Under the pieces are notes generated by a model that worked only from the letters and a program-made list of their open reading frames with translations, searched no databases and was not told the origin of the DNA. A stretch of 64,000 nt of DNA from Dichotomocladium elegans (lineage: Eukaryota; Mucoromycota; Mucoromycetes; Mucorales; Lichtheimiaceae): positions 620,001-684,000 of the forward strand of contig JAIXMN010000018.1 in assembly GCA_025716815.1 (NCBI GenBank), read 5' to 3'. The translations under genes and the position numbers were made by a program. The stretch's first letter is position 1. Each line of letters starts with the position of its first letter. This document shows, piece by piece, positions 47,340 to 57,800 of this stretch.

Positions 47340-47735
47340 GACAATCGTCATGGCGGATCAATTACCAAGTAATGGCTCTTCCTACATCCATATTTAATCG
47401 TCTCACCCATTATAGCCGTAAGGAAGTTGAGACGTTTTTCAGTTACCGTACATCTGCATGCAACTTCGGATTGACCCTGTTTGCGTAGTGTCTGCGGGCG
47501 TCTATAGCTACATGTAATGTTATCTGATGATGAAATAGCGCTCAATGTTGTTGCGGTCCTTGCCCTGACTTTTGGTAGCCTTGTCGCTGTATAACTCTCT
47601 TTTCTTCGACCACGACATGCTACATTTGATATGCAATTGCGGTTCATCAAGTGAAACGCAGTTTTTTTTCTTGAAGTAAAAAAGAAGAAATAGATAACGA
47701 TCTTCGACATGCCCTGTTGGCCACCCAGTCTTCAA
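47340..47735 (-). mobile_element. Decayed mariner-type transposase (relic 2)
   Basis: The minus strand reads NCVSLDEPQLHIKCSMSWSKK at 47660-47600. After a frame change it gives RRPQTL, CRCTVTEKRLNFLTAIMGE and SHYLVID (47515-47350). These are the same segments as in the relic at 27780-28690: the first Asp block with MxWSKK, the GTVT block, and the YLV-D block with the second Asp. The region carrying the catalytic Glu is missing. The two copies are independent decayed members of one family. Confidence 0.7.
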
Positions 47736-48045
47736 TCCTTATTCCTATCTAAACAATAGCGATGCTACATCTGTCTTACATAAATTGATGGAAAGGTGCT
47801 TTTGACACCTCGAATCTCTCGAAACTCGGAACCAGTTGCTCCTGGGTTACCTTAGGCCAAATGACCTATTTAACTTGGCCGGTACCCTTCATTGGGAGTA
47901 CGCGAAGAGCTTCTGGTTCTACGGTCCGTGAGCATGCATCAGGATTACTTTTTTCGTACTGAAACATCCCCTCCCTCATTGCTGCAGCTCATTTATTGGA
48001 TGCACTCTTCAACATCAACTTGAAGTATCTAATAATATACACCAG

Positions 48046-48424
48046 TTATCCAAGATTGAAGTCGCGCCTTAGCAGTTTTTGAAGCCGCAGGATCACAAAA
48101 ATCGAAGTTGGGTTCTGCCCAGAAACCATTACGCATGGTGACAAAGCAAATGTCGTATGCATGGAGAAAGTCAAGTAATCATGGTCTGTGTACATTGTGC
48201 GATCATACCCCTGCTCTTTTTTTAGCGTTATAACAAGCTCAAGGTTTCCCCTGGACAATATACCACGTAGTTATCTCCTGGGTGTGAGCAAGTGGCTTGA
48301 AGAGAGCATACTTCCTCATCAATACCATACATCTGTCCATCTTCATAGCAGACGGTTTATTCAAAATGCAACATGTGTAGAGGAAAGAAGATATTATTTC
48401 TTTTTCTAAAGACGAACTTGCCAA
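48046..48424 (-). pseudogene. Frameshifted ORF pair, probably a mobile-element relic
   Basis: The upstream frame (48424-48239) ends KYALFKPLAHTQEITTWYIV. The next frame (48258-48046) continues NLELVITLKKEQGYDRTMYT and SGQNPTSIFVILRLQKLLRR. The overlap of a few codons and the smooth continuation suggest one protein broken by a single frameshift. I do not recognise a catalytic domain. The position beside a mariner relic and the decay point to a transposon-derived or captured gene. Confidence 0.4.
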
Positions 48425-48665
48425 AAGATTATCGTGCGACTGTTTTTTTCGGTCTACATGACATTTAATTTGGGCAAAAAAGCACGGCTTCCATTGTGTG
48501 ACCCTTCAGGCCCAAACCTGAGAGGGGTTCGATTTTGATAGGAGGGGAAAGAGTGTATTGAGATGAGCGCTTGAGTTCTAATGGAACGGCGTGTAGGTAT
48601 ATGCCACTGTCGTCAGCCAACTCCTATAATTACCGTCGGCCTATGAGTAATTTTCCCGGGATTTC

Positions 48666-50308
48666 CTAGATGCTTTGCACTAACCAGACGGTGTCCGACC
48701 TTGAAGACAACAGCGCGAGTGTTGCTACCCCAGCACTTAGCAAGACCATCGACCACAAGGTTGGATCGCGGAGATAAGTCGCGCGCAGTCGCTCGAGAAC
48801 CCGCTGGGCTTGTGTATGGGAAAGCGTCCGACCATCTGCATGGGCTGCGAGGTCGAGCGGAGTCCGTTTGTCAACTGTCATAGCAAGAACTCGGCAGGCC
48901 TCTGCCCTTGATAAGCTCATATCACTCGTCGCAAGCCAGAGACGGTCAAACATATTTATGGCCGATACCTCGTCCAATGCAATCCCACTTTCGATCTGCA
49001 AGGTCAGGGGAGGATAGGCCGTTTCTAACCTAAGCGCAGTTTCAATCAGTTGCTCGAGCACATCAACGTGATGGTGTTGCTGCTCTTTGGATGCGTTAGT
49101 CAGCAAAGTGTGTAGCAGTGACATGTCACTTTCTTCCGCTAGAATCCGCTTGCGCTGAGCGAGGACGATGGCGGCTGACATATACAATGGCATCAAGGGG
49201 GCCGAACTTAGGAATAGGTCAAATAGCCTAAGGATCTTTTGAAGGTCATTGAGATCGTGGCTGAACCAGGTAATGACCCAGCTGAGACAGTAGTAAGGAA
49301 GCACTCCCGCGCTTGTGTATCAAAATGAGTCAGCCTTAGCATTTTTCCTTCTCTGCTGTATTCGCTAACCTGGTAATGTGATCATGGAGTTTTGGGTCTT
49401 CTTTTTGGATAAGTGTGTCGAGCATGGTAAGTTGTCGTAGAATAGGTTCCAAGGAGTCCAACATGGCATCCGTAAACGGATTCTTGGTTAAGAATATGAA
49501 CATGGAAGAAAAAACAAATAGCGCAGATCCTCTAATTATTTCTCGCGAAAAAAGGATATCTGATGTAGAACAAAGCGACATGCTCCATCAAGATACTTGC
49601 ATCTCGCTCATTAAAGACTAGCGTAAACACAGAGCAAATATCATGGAAGCCCTACCAATATACATTATTATAAGAATCTGACTCTTCGATAGCTACAAAC
49701 CTGATAATAATGCAGTCTTGGATGTGTACGAAGCACATGGGTAATGACCTTTGTCAGTTTGATGCGTAACTTTTCTCTCGTGGGTGGGCTGATGGCTAAT
49801 CATAGATGGTTATTCGGCATCGGTTAGGTAAACTAGACAATTTCCTTTCAGGTTTTTTCACCTTTTGGATAAGCGTTGAAGGATCTCGCTACATCAAGAG
49901 CAACTTGGTCCTCGTCCTTATGTTTCTCTGGCAATGGCATGAGAAAAAACTATTTATGCCGACAAACCAGCCAGCACCGCAGAGCAAATATGAATTTTAC
50001 CTGTTGACCTTACTTCTTTGGAGATCTCGTCGTGACGAAGCAAAAGCGACCTAACATAGTCAATTTTTCTTTAAGTATATTAAAGCTCTTGTTTTACCTT
50101 TTACTTTTTTCCATTGTTATTACCAAGCCTGTTTCCTCAAGCTGTTGTTGAGGAACCCACCTGCGGTCCGACCGAGATGTCGAAGCCCCTTAATGTTCCT
50201 TTCTCGGATGGCAGTTTCGATCTGAACTTTTTTTATAGATTGGGTATTAGGTCCATGTCTATGATGCGATCGCGTTTTGGTTGATCGGACGAGATGTTTT
50301 TTGGGCAT
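48666..50308 (-). CDS. TBC1D20: TBC1D20/Gyp8-type Rab GTPase-activating protein
   Basis: Seven exons: 50124-50308, 50001-50050, 49862-49927, 49701-49795, 49560-49651, 49370-49471, 48666-49311 (1236 nt, 411 aa). The TBC domain holds both catalytic fingers: Arg in DQVALDVARSF (IxxDxxR form) and Gln in HPRLHYYQGFHD (YxQ). It continues with YIRDAMLDSLEP, EDPKLHDHI, LPYYCLSWVITWFSH and APLMPLYMSAAIVL, the order seen in TBC1D20. A C-terminal hydrophobic segment (WSMVLLSAGVATLALL) fits the ER/Golgi membrane anchor of that subfamily, which acts on Rab1 and Rab18. The N-terminus (ERNIKGLRHLGRTAGGFLNN) matches the subfamily start. Intron 5 is a U12-type AT-AC intron; the others are GT-AG. Confidence 0.93.
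49472..49559 (-). other. U12-type AT-AC intron in TBC1D20
   Basis: On the coding strand the 88-nt intron starts ATATCCTTTTTT, an exact U12 donor, and ends TTTAC. A branch-point match TTCTTAAC lies with its adenosine about 15 nt from the end. Joining AG|G restores YIRDAMLDSLEP, which aligns with the LRDFMDP segment of TBC1D20 proteins. No GT or GC donor in exon 5 gives this frame. Confidence 0.9.
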
Positions 50309-50820
50309 CCTGACTCTATAGGCCCTTTGGGTAAAAAGGCACTCTGATAGGCTTCAGTGATTGATAAAGGATATCCAATCATTGTTTGAAACTACGACGC
50401 CCTGAACATGCGATTTTTTCCATGCCACCACATCGTCCGAGAAACAAAATTTTTTGATCCCGTCTTGTCATTTCCTTTCTGCTTATCCGTACACGATGAA
50501 CGGTGACAATAGTCCTTTGTCCAATAACACGTCCCATGCGTATCTATGGGTCACATTCACTCAACTGTGTTTCGCAATGTCCATGGGCTTGGTTCGAATA
50601 TCAGTGGAGTGAGTAGCCACGAAGGTAAGCTCGACCCAGTAGTTCCTTCCTCCATCACTCTTTATACATCAAGGCACATATCACAATTGAACATCTATTT
50701 TCTGTCTCCGTCTGCTCGTGTTCATTCATCAGCATGAGAGGAGGAGGATGGCTTGCTCTTCAAGTTAACTAACTGTACAGAAATATATTATAGGCGTTTC
50801 TTTTTGCTCATATCTGCTTT
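50309..50820. other. Intergenic, TBC1D20 promoter side
   Basis: About 510 bp between the TBC1D20 start and the 3' end of the Asterix-like gene, both minus. A short + ORF (50546-50737) has no recognised features. Confidence 0.4.
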
Positions 50821-51392
50821 TCAGGCTCCCATCTCGGCGTTCTCTTGTTGCATCAGCTGACGCTTGTTCAGCATGTAAAGGTTAAAGTAAAAGGTGAACA
50901 AAGAGACAATACCGAGCCTAGATCGACGACCGCCTTCGTTGTCAGACACACCCACATACTGATGCCCTCATTCCTTCTCACAAATGCTTACACAGCGCCA
51001 CTGAGGCCCATCGAGTCCTCCTTTTTGCTCTTGCGTGTATTGAGCATCGACAAGACACCAAAGAGCGCGGCTATCCAGGGAAGTGGTTTAAGCCCGTTCT
51101 ACGTATAAAGAAGTTTGTTTCAAACGTGAATATGTTACCAGCAAAATATTTTGGTGCTAATCCACTTACGCGAACCATCATGCCGGCCATGCCTATCAAA
51201 GCAATTATAATAATATGAATGTCAGTGTCAGCGAGTATGTTTGCATGTATATGCACAGACCGCCATTGATTTACACGTACCGATAGCAAGCGCAATATTG
51301 CCTGCATACTCGATTTGACCGTGGGACTTAACAGGCAAGTGATATGGGACAATGGTGTCCGGTGTGCGGGGATCAGCTTTGGATGAGGACAT
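50821..51392 (-). CDS. WDR83OS: Asterix (WDR83OS / PAT-complex subunit)-like small membrane protein
   Basis: Four exons: 51281-51392, 51170-51192, 50992-51098, 50821-50917 (339 nt, 112 aa), GT-AG throughout. Exon 2 is only 23 nt. The N-terminus DPRTPDTIVPYHLP corresponds to the DPRRPNKxxRYKPP start of Asterix proteins. Three hydrophobic segments follow (IALAIGMAGMMV, WIAALFGVLSML, VLGIVSLFTFYFNLYML), with the charged loop NTRKSKKEDSMGLSGA between the second and third. Asterix and CCDC47 form the PAT chaperone at the ER translocon, which shields polar transmembrane segments; the role here is inferred from that family. The C-terminus (LMQQENAEMGA) is divergent. Confidence 0.8.
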
Positions 51393-51784
51393 TCTCCGTT
51401 TGTTCGTTGCGTGCGTGCGTGTCGCGGGAGTAAGAACCAAAGTGGGTTTCCCGTGGTGGGCAAAGCCCAACCGCTTCTGGATCCCCGCATTATAGTAACC
51501 AATCATTATCTGCCATTCGGATTTAAGCTTTTTTTCTATCGAGCATTTCCCCCCAAAGTATCGGCGGACCCATATAAATTACGCCATATAGCTATCTATT
51601 TTTTTACGAGGGTGGACAGGGAAATGTTGTTTATGAGCATGGCTACACCTGAGCCTATGGAGTGTATATCTTTGAAGAGAAAGTGTGCGCTCTTCAATCT
51701 ATTTGTTTCCCATTCCGTATCCCCGCGTAATCTACGGTATCATGTTAACAGCCGACACAAAGGTTATCCGCATGAAGGGTGAGA
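51393..51784. other. Intergenic, Asterix-like gene to Tc1-like relic
   Basis: Promoter region of the Asterix-like gene. An open + frame (51411-51782) has no recognised domain and runs into the transposon debris, so it may be part of it. Confidence 0.35.
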
Positions 51785-52080
51785 TGCTTCATCCCGCCCA
51801 TAATCTGCCTACTTTCAAGTTTGGCAAAGGCGCGGTTATCGTTTAGGGATGCTTTTTGGCAGACGGATTGGACCCATTGGTGACACTGAAAGTTTCTCAG
51901 CAGCAACTTTCTTACATGGATCCAGCGATTGACAGAGAAGCATAGAAAAGAGTTTACCTTGCAAGAGGATGGCGCGCCCAAATTCCAGAACTTGAACCCC
52001 ATAGAGAACCTTTGCAATATCTTGGGCAATTATGATGGGAAAGCTGCACCGATGAGGAAGAAGCAAGTAATTGGTAAAAT
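51785..52080 (+). mobile_element. Internally deleted Tc1-like transposase relic
   Basis: In frame 1 the sequence reads GKGAVIV, stop, GCFLADGLDPLVTL, matching the VWGCFSxxGxGPLV core of Tc1 transposases. Further on, in another frame, FTLQEDGAP passes directly into KFQNLNPIENLCNILGNY. This joins the QQDNAP (second Asp) and DLNPIENxW (catalytic Glu) blocks with the segment between them missing. The element is therefore shortened and non-functional. Its core differs from the two mariner relics and represents another family. Confidence 0.7.
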
Positions 52081-52086
52081 TAAATT

Positions 52087-52982
52087 TTAGCAATACGTTT
52101 TGAGAGGAGTGTATCGTCCGCAGCCATTTCTTGTTCTCGAAGCTCCAGCATCACGCCTTCCCTTGAGCCAGCACTCTCCAATATCAACGACTGACTCATG
52201 CAAATTTGGCATGTGTACACTGATCCATCTCCAGTATGATGGGCAAGAACTATGACAGCTGAAATATTGGTCAGCTGCCATTATGAGACGAGCACGGACG
52301 CGGATCACCAGACCATCATCGCATGTCACGTCCTGTCCTACGGTTTCCAGGTACTTGAGCTCCTGAATTACAGAAAAAGAAAGGAATCTAAGTTTCCTTC
52401 TCCTGGAAGCAGATGGAATAATTGCCAGTTGAAGCATATAATTGCTCTTGATCTAAGAAATGATAAAAAAAGAAGTGAGAAAAAATATATGTATTCTTAT
52501 ATATTTATTTGTATACATTTCATCTAGTGGAAGATCCTTATGACGACATGTACCAATGTCAGGTCTGTCGTGCTCTAAGCAACCGGCATAAAGTCATCAA
52601 CAGGCACGTGTCCGTGGATACAGGTGTTGTGCACATGATTTCGCCGTCCCAAATGCCTCGTCATGTCTGTTCGGACTTTAGACTATCTCGTCAAATCGCT
52701 TGTCTCTGAATGGGACTTAAATGCTATTAGCTGCTGCTCCAGAGGAAGATATCTAATTGCTGAATATGTCTTGCTAGTCTGGCAGTTTAGCCGATCCTTG
52801 CTGCATATGATATACTTGTCAATCTCAGAGGATAAGAAGAGGTCACAGCCATCGCAACAAACGTCATACACATTCGGCTTCCACTGGGTAATGTGAGAGG
52901 AACAGCTTCTTTGTGGTAGGGCAAAAAGACCGATAAACGAGCTTGAAGTAAGATAACCAGCGAGAATGATGAATTTCTCCAT
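52087..52982. other. Unassigned decayed sequence, probably transposon debris
   Basis: The minus strand (52437-52087) is open for 116 codons (LKYLETVGQDVTCDDG, VRARLIMAADQYF) and the + strand (52530-52709) reads MYQCQVCRALSNRHKVINRH, a CxxC...HxxxxxH-like pattern that could be a single zinc finger. Neither has a recognised family. They sit directly after the Tc1-like relic. Confidence 0.3.
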
Positions 52983-53585
52983 AGTGTGTCATACTATACC
53001 GTCATCGCTTCAGTTAGCCATAATTCATTAATTAATAAAACCGACGATCGAATGATATCCTGCCTCTGCAATAGCAGATAGTTAACAGAGGCATTGAAGC
53101 AAGCGATATCATCGGAATGACCTCATTGTTAGATCCGGAATGCCTGTCTTTCTCTCTTTCTCGTCTATCTGTCTGGAATGAATGCATGCTAGGGATTCCA
53201 GCGCTTGGACACGGACACGGATCTCTGGATCTGACGCCACAGAGGTTTCGAGTTCTTCAACTATTAGAACACGTTCGCCGACGATTTCCTTCTTCTCGTG
53301 TTCTACTCGTTACATGAAAAGTAGCGTAGTATTCAACATCCCTCTGGTGTTTCGATTGATATTCTGAAAGCAGTGCTATTTTATGACCGCTGTCTACAAT
53401 TACGCCATTTACCTGCTAGACAGCAGTTGTCCACCAGCGGAGAGGAACTTGGGGATGGGGGGTGGGTGATGAAAGGACAGTCACTCAACCGTCTTAAATT
53501 GGGGGCGGGTGAATGGCGCGGCTAAGCAGTGCCGCGCGAGAAAGAACATTTTCCCTCACTCCTAGTCCTAACTCTTTTCAATCCA
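52983..53585. other. Intergenic, promoter side of PABPN1
   Basis: Low-information sequence with C/T-rich runs (53150-53175) and a G-rich stretch (53449-53516) just before the gene. No gene recognised. Confidence 0.4.
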
Positions 53586-54659
53586 ATGAGCGAAGCTGAA
53601 TCCAAAATCGAAACCACAGTTGAGTCGACTACCCTCCATGAGGAAGAAAAGCCTGTCGTTGAGGAGGGCGATGCTACTACTGAAGTTGACAAGGCAAGAA
53701 AAAAGAAATTATTTCGAATTGAATGAATGGATGGATTGATGGTGTGGCATATCACATTCTATTAGGAATTGGAAGAGATGAAAGCTCGCGTCAAGGAAAT
53801 GGAAAATGAGGCTGCTAAACTGCGTGAGATGCAAGCAGAAGTGGAGAAATCCATGAGCGCGGAAGAAGGTTAGTTTTGCAAAAGATGAAAAAAAGCAAAA
53901 AGGAAACAAGAAAAAATGACGAACGGATGCGTATAAAAAATACACAAAAAAAAACAGATAAAGAGGCGGTTGACGCACGTTCTGTCTATGTTGGCAATGT
54001 ACATCAACGAGTGGAAATAGGTTCCCTCTTACAGATCACGAAAGATTAATCGTCAGGCTTGCATACGCTCTCTCTCTTGCATTATAGGTTGATTATGGCG
54101 CTTCCCCCGAAGAGCTCCAAGCCCATTTCCAGTCTTGCGGCACCATCAATCGAGTGACCATTCTCTGCGATAAATTCACCGGTCATCCTAAGGGGTAATT
54201 TTCAAAGCGGATCAATGCTGCGTATCCGTGTATCCATATGTGTTTGCGTGCTAACCTGGACACTACAGTTTTGCATATATCGAGTTCGCTGAACCGCAAT
54301 TTGTCGACGCAGCCGTCGCGCTAAACGAGAGCCTGTTCCGTAACCGTTCGCTTAAGGTGAGTGAGCTCGTCGCTGATGGTGATGGGCAAATTGCGCTGAT
54401 GACTAAAAAAATATTTAGGTCTCGGCAAAGCGAACTAATGTTCCAGGCTTTGCCGCACGGGGTCGGGGAAGAGGCTTCCGTGGCGGCTTCCGTGGAGGCA
54501 TGATGCCTTACTATGGCCATTCGCCTATGTATGGCTATCGTGGACGTGGAAGGTGAGTTATGACTCGGGTGTTTTGGGAAAGATGACCATGTTTCTGACC
54601 TTTTTGTTGGTGATCTTTACAGAGCCCGTGGCCGAGGAGGTTACTATGCACCTTATTAG
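53586..54659 (+). CDS. PABPN1: Nuclear poly(A)-binding protein 2 (PABPN1/Pab2)
   Basis: Seven exons: 53586-53693, 53766-53868, 53958-53998, 54088-54194, 54269-54356, 54419-54552, 54623-54659 (618 nt, 205 aa). The acidic N-terminus ([22 protein letters not shown]) is followed by the coiled coil [19 protein letters not shown], typical of PABPN1. One RRM follows (about 73-155) with RNP2 SVYVGNVDY and RNP1 KGFAYIEF, then an Arg/Gly tail ([25 protein letters not shown]) that is normally arginine-methylated. The family binds growing poly(A) tails in the nucleus, stimulates poly(A) polymerase and feeds RNA decay. The first intron appears to use a GC donor (AAG|GCAAGA); a GT donor six bases earlier is a weaker, frame-neutral alternative. 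AAATAAAT at about 54761 may be the polyadenylation signal. Confidence 0.95.
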
Positions 54660-54892
54660 ATGTACATCTCATTCAGACTTTTCCCATCCCGTCCCTCAAA
54701 TTGCAATGCTTGTTTTTCTTCGCTTTCTATTCTTTCATTGCTTATAAGCAATCACTACAGTAAAATAAATCGACAATGGTTGTAACTAACCGTAAAGAGC
54801 CAATTTTCGTGTCGTAAAAATTAAATCGCGTCGACTATTCGCAGCGCGTGTGTCTCGCGTTCGTTCTATATATCTTTTCCCCGAGATCATCG

Positions 54893-57800
54893 ATGAGGAA
54901 TAATTATGCATCTAATCTTTCTCGATTCGAACGTGGAATCCTCCCCTTCATTAAAACACAGTACACTCGAAGCTACCTTTCCCATCCTGCTGATGAAGCG
55001 TTTAGATCTCTAGACCACGTTCCTGAAGAAATTCGCAAGTGACAAAAGTTACCGTTTTGAACTTGAGGTCTCTATACTAATCACAACGACGTTGTATAAC
55101 TCATTAGCTGCCGACACAAATCACGTCTCCCAAAAGAAACGTCGCCAGTTCGATGCTGAAAATGAGAGTGTCATTGATCTGACTTCTCCGAAGAATCCCA
55201 CTCTCAGTCTGAAGAAAACAAAAACAAGCAATCCACCAAACCGTCTTGAGGGCCAATATCAGGCTACTACTGAGGTCGCGCCCTATTCACCCCTACCTAC
55301 GATACCAGCGAACACGGCACATGATGATCTGATATCCGCAACCATCTCTTCCGGAACCGCACCCATGGTCACTGATAATGACGATGACTTTGATATGTTT
55401 GACGGCGACGACGAAGAAGCAATATATGCCATTGCCGACAATCCTATACCCCAACAACCGGTAAACTATAGAATAGTCATACAGTGATATATATTAATAG
55501 ATAAATGTAGAACCATGACGATGAAAACGACTGGGATGAAATCATGGACGATGCAATGATGCAGTACTACGAAACGGTTGAAAACTCATACACTCAAAAT
55601 GAAACATCCAACCGGCCCCAAAATGGCGTAAACCGTCAGGAGGTGCAAACGACCCAGCGTTCTGTTGCAGATCTCGAGGACGAGCTGCGGACGCTAAAGG
55701 AAAAAGAGAACGAACTCAATCGCGATATTGTTTCAGCGATGATCGAGCAAGTCAGTGTAGAAGAAAGGGATCGCTTACTGAACGAATGGTACTGTATCGA
55801 GATAAGTTAAGGGAGCGAAGACAGATAGCGATACTGAAGGTTTTTTCATCAGCACCCAAGTGCGAAATCGGATCAAGGAGGTTGAATTGGCCATATCCAC
55901 CCAAATGAGTGCGGATGACACACCAGCAACGGAAGATTGCGCAGTTGTTATACTCGACGACGATCCTGAGCCAGCAACAACACCGTTTATTGTCTCCAAT
56001 CATCATTGTCCATCGACTCCTCCGCGTCCAGCAACGATACCCATCACACCAACCAATTCTACCACATCTGTTCAAGTCACGGATGTATCCTCTGTCCGCG
56101 GTCCACAAGACAAATACCCTTGGTCTCGTGATGTGCGCAAGGCATTGACACGAAACTTCAAGCTTACCGACTTTCGGAAAAATCAGTTGGAAGCGATCAA
56201 CACCACAATCAAAGGCGACGATGTGTTTGTACTTATGCCGACGGGTGGTGGTAAATCTCTTTGTTACCAGTTACCTGCGATCATCCAAGGACGCGAACGA
56301 CGCGGTGTCACAATTGTTGTGTCACCTCTTCTTTCGTTAATGCAGGATCAGGTAGACCAGCTTGTGAACGGACGAGGGATTGCGGCAGCATTGATGAATG
56401 GGCAGCTGAGTGCGTCAGATCGCAAGTGGGTGTTTGGCGAGCTGCAAAAAGATCCGCCAGGGATGCAACTGCTCTACATTACGCCTGAAATGATCCAGCG
56501 ATCCACGGCTTTTGATAATATCCTTCGGCAGCTCCACCGTCGGAATAACATCGCCCGCTTTGTGATTGACGAGGCTCACTGTGTGTCCCAGTGGGGTCAT
56601 GATTTTCGACCGGATTACAAACTCTTGGGAGGGCTAAAACTCAAGTTTTCAGATGTCCCGATCATGGCATTGACCGCTACTGCGAACGAACGAGTCCAGC
56701 AAGATGTAATCCACAACCTTCACATTGTCGGCTGCAAAGTCCTCAAGCAGAGTTTCAATCGCTCAAACCTTATGCAAGTTGGAGGGGGCCGGAGATAGGA
56801 TTTGGAGAGATAATCTGCTTTGCTTACCAGACCCAAAATAGATACGACGTTGTGAAAAAGACACCAAAGACCATGCTGGATGATATCAGCCAATTCATTA
56901 GACAACATCCTGGGCAGTCTGGGATCATTTACTGCATCTCACGACGGCAATGCGAGGATGTGGCCCAAAAGCTAAGTTCGAATTATCGGATAAGTTGCTA
57001 CCACTACCATGCAGCGCTCGAATCGGAAGAGAGGATACGGATTCAAAAGCAATGGCAACGGGGAGAAATCAAAGTGATTGTGGCAACGATTGCGTTTGGC
57101 ATGGGAATTGACAAGCCAGACGTGCGATTTGTCATCCACTATTCGCTGCCTTCGTCCGTGGAGGGCTACTATCAGGAGACTGGTCGCGCGGGTCGCGACG
57201 GGCTTCCGGCATCCTGCAGACTTTACTATAGCTTTGTCGACACACGGACCCACCAAATGCTGATCCAGAATGGCGATGGCGACTTGCAACAAAAGCAGCG
57301 TCTACAAGAGAATTTGAACCAAATGATCCGCTATTGTGAAAACAAGGCAGATTGCCGACGAAAGCAGGTGCTTAGTTATTTTGGTGAGAATTTTGATCCA
57401 AGGCTATGCAAGCGAACATGCGATAATTGTCGAAACAATGAGCATCTTCATACATACGAGAAGGATATGACAGGCGACGCGAAGTGCGCGCTTCAGCTCA
57501 TTGGCGAGCTGACGGGCGAAAAGGTTACGCTAGCCCAGTTGGTCGATATTCTGCGCGGATCGCGAGGCAAGCGCATTGTAGACAGCGGCTTCACGTCACT
57601 TGGAAACTTTGGATCGCTCAAGCATCTTAATCGAACGGATGCCGATCGACTGCTGAAGCAGTTGGTATTTGAAAAGGCGATGGTTGAGCGGTCAGAGACA
57701 AATGCAATGGGATTCACGACAAGCTACATCTTTGTAAGTTAACATGAACCTATCCAGAAGAGATCCAGACTCAGTGTTATTGTTACTATAGCCGGGTCCA

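Noticed and set aside
48515..48540. GGTTCGATTTT, possible tRNA T-arm
   Set aside because: No matching A-box, acceptor stem or anticodon arm at the right distance. The GGTTCGAA at 50590 fails in the same way.
53586..53765. GT donor (GAA|GTTGAC) for PABPN1 intron 1
   Set aside because: It keeps frame but is a poor donor and removes VDK before the coiled coil. The GCAAGA site directly after AAG fits U1 pairing much better. Not fully excluded.
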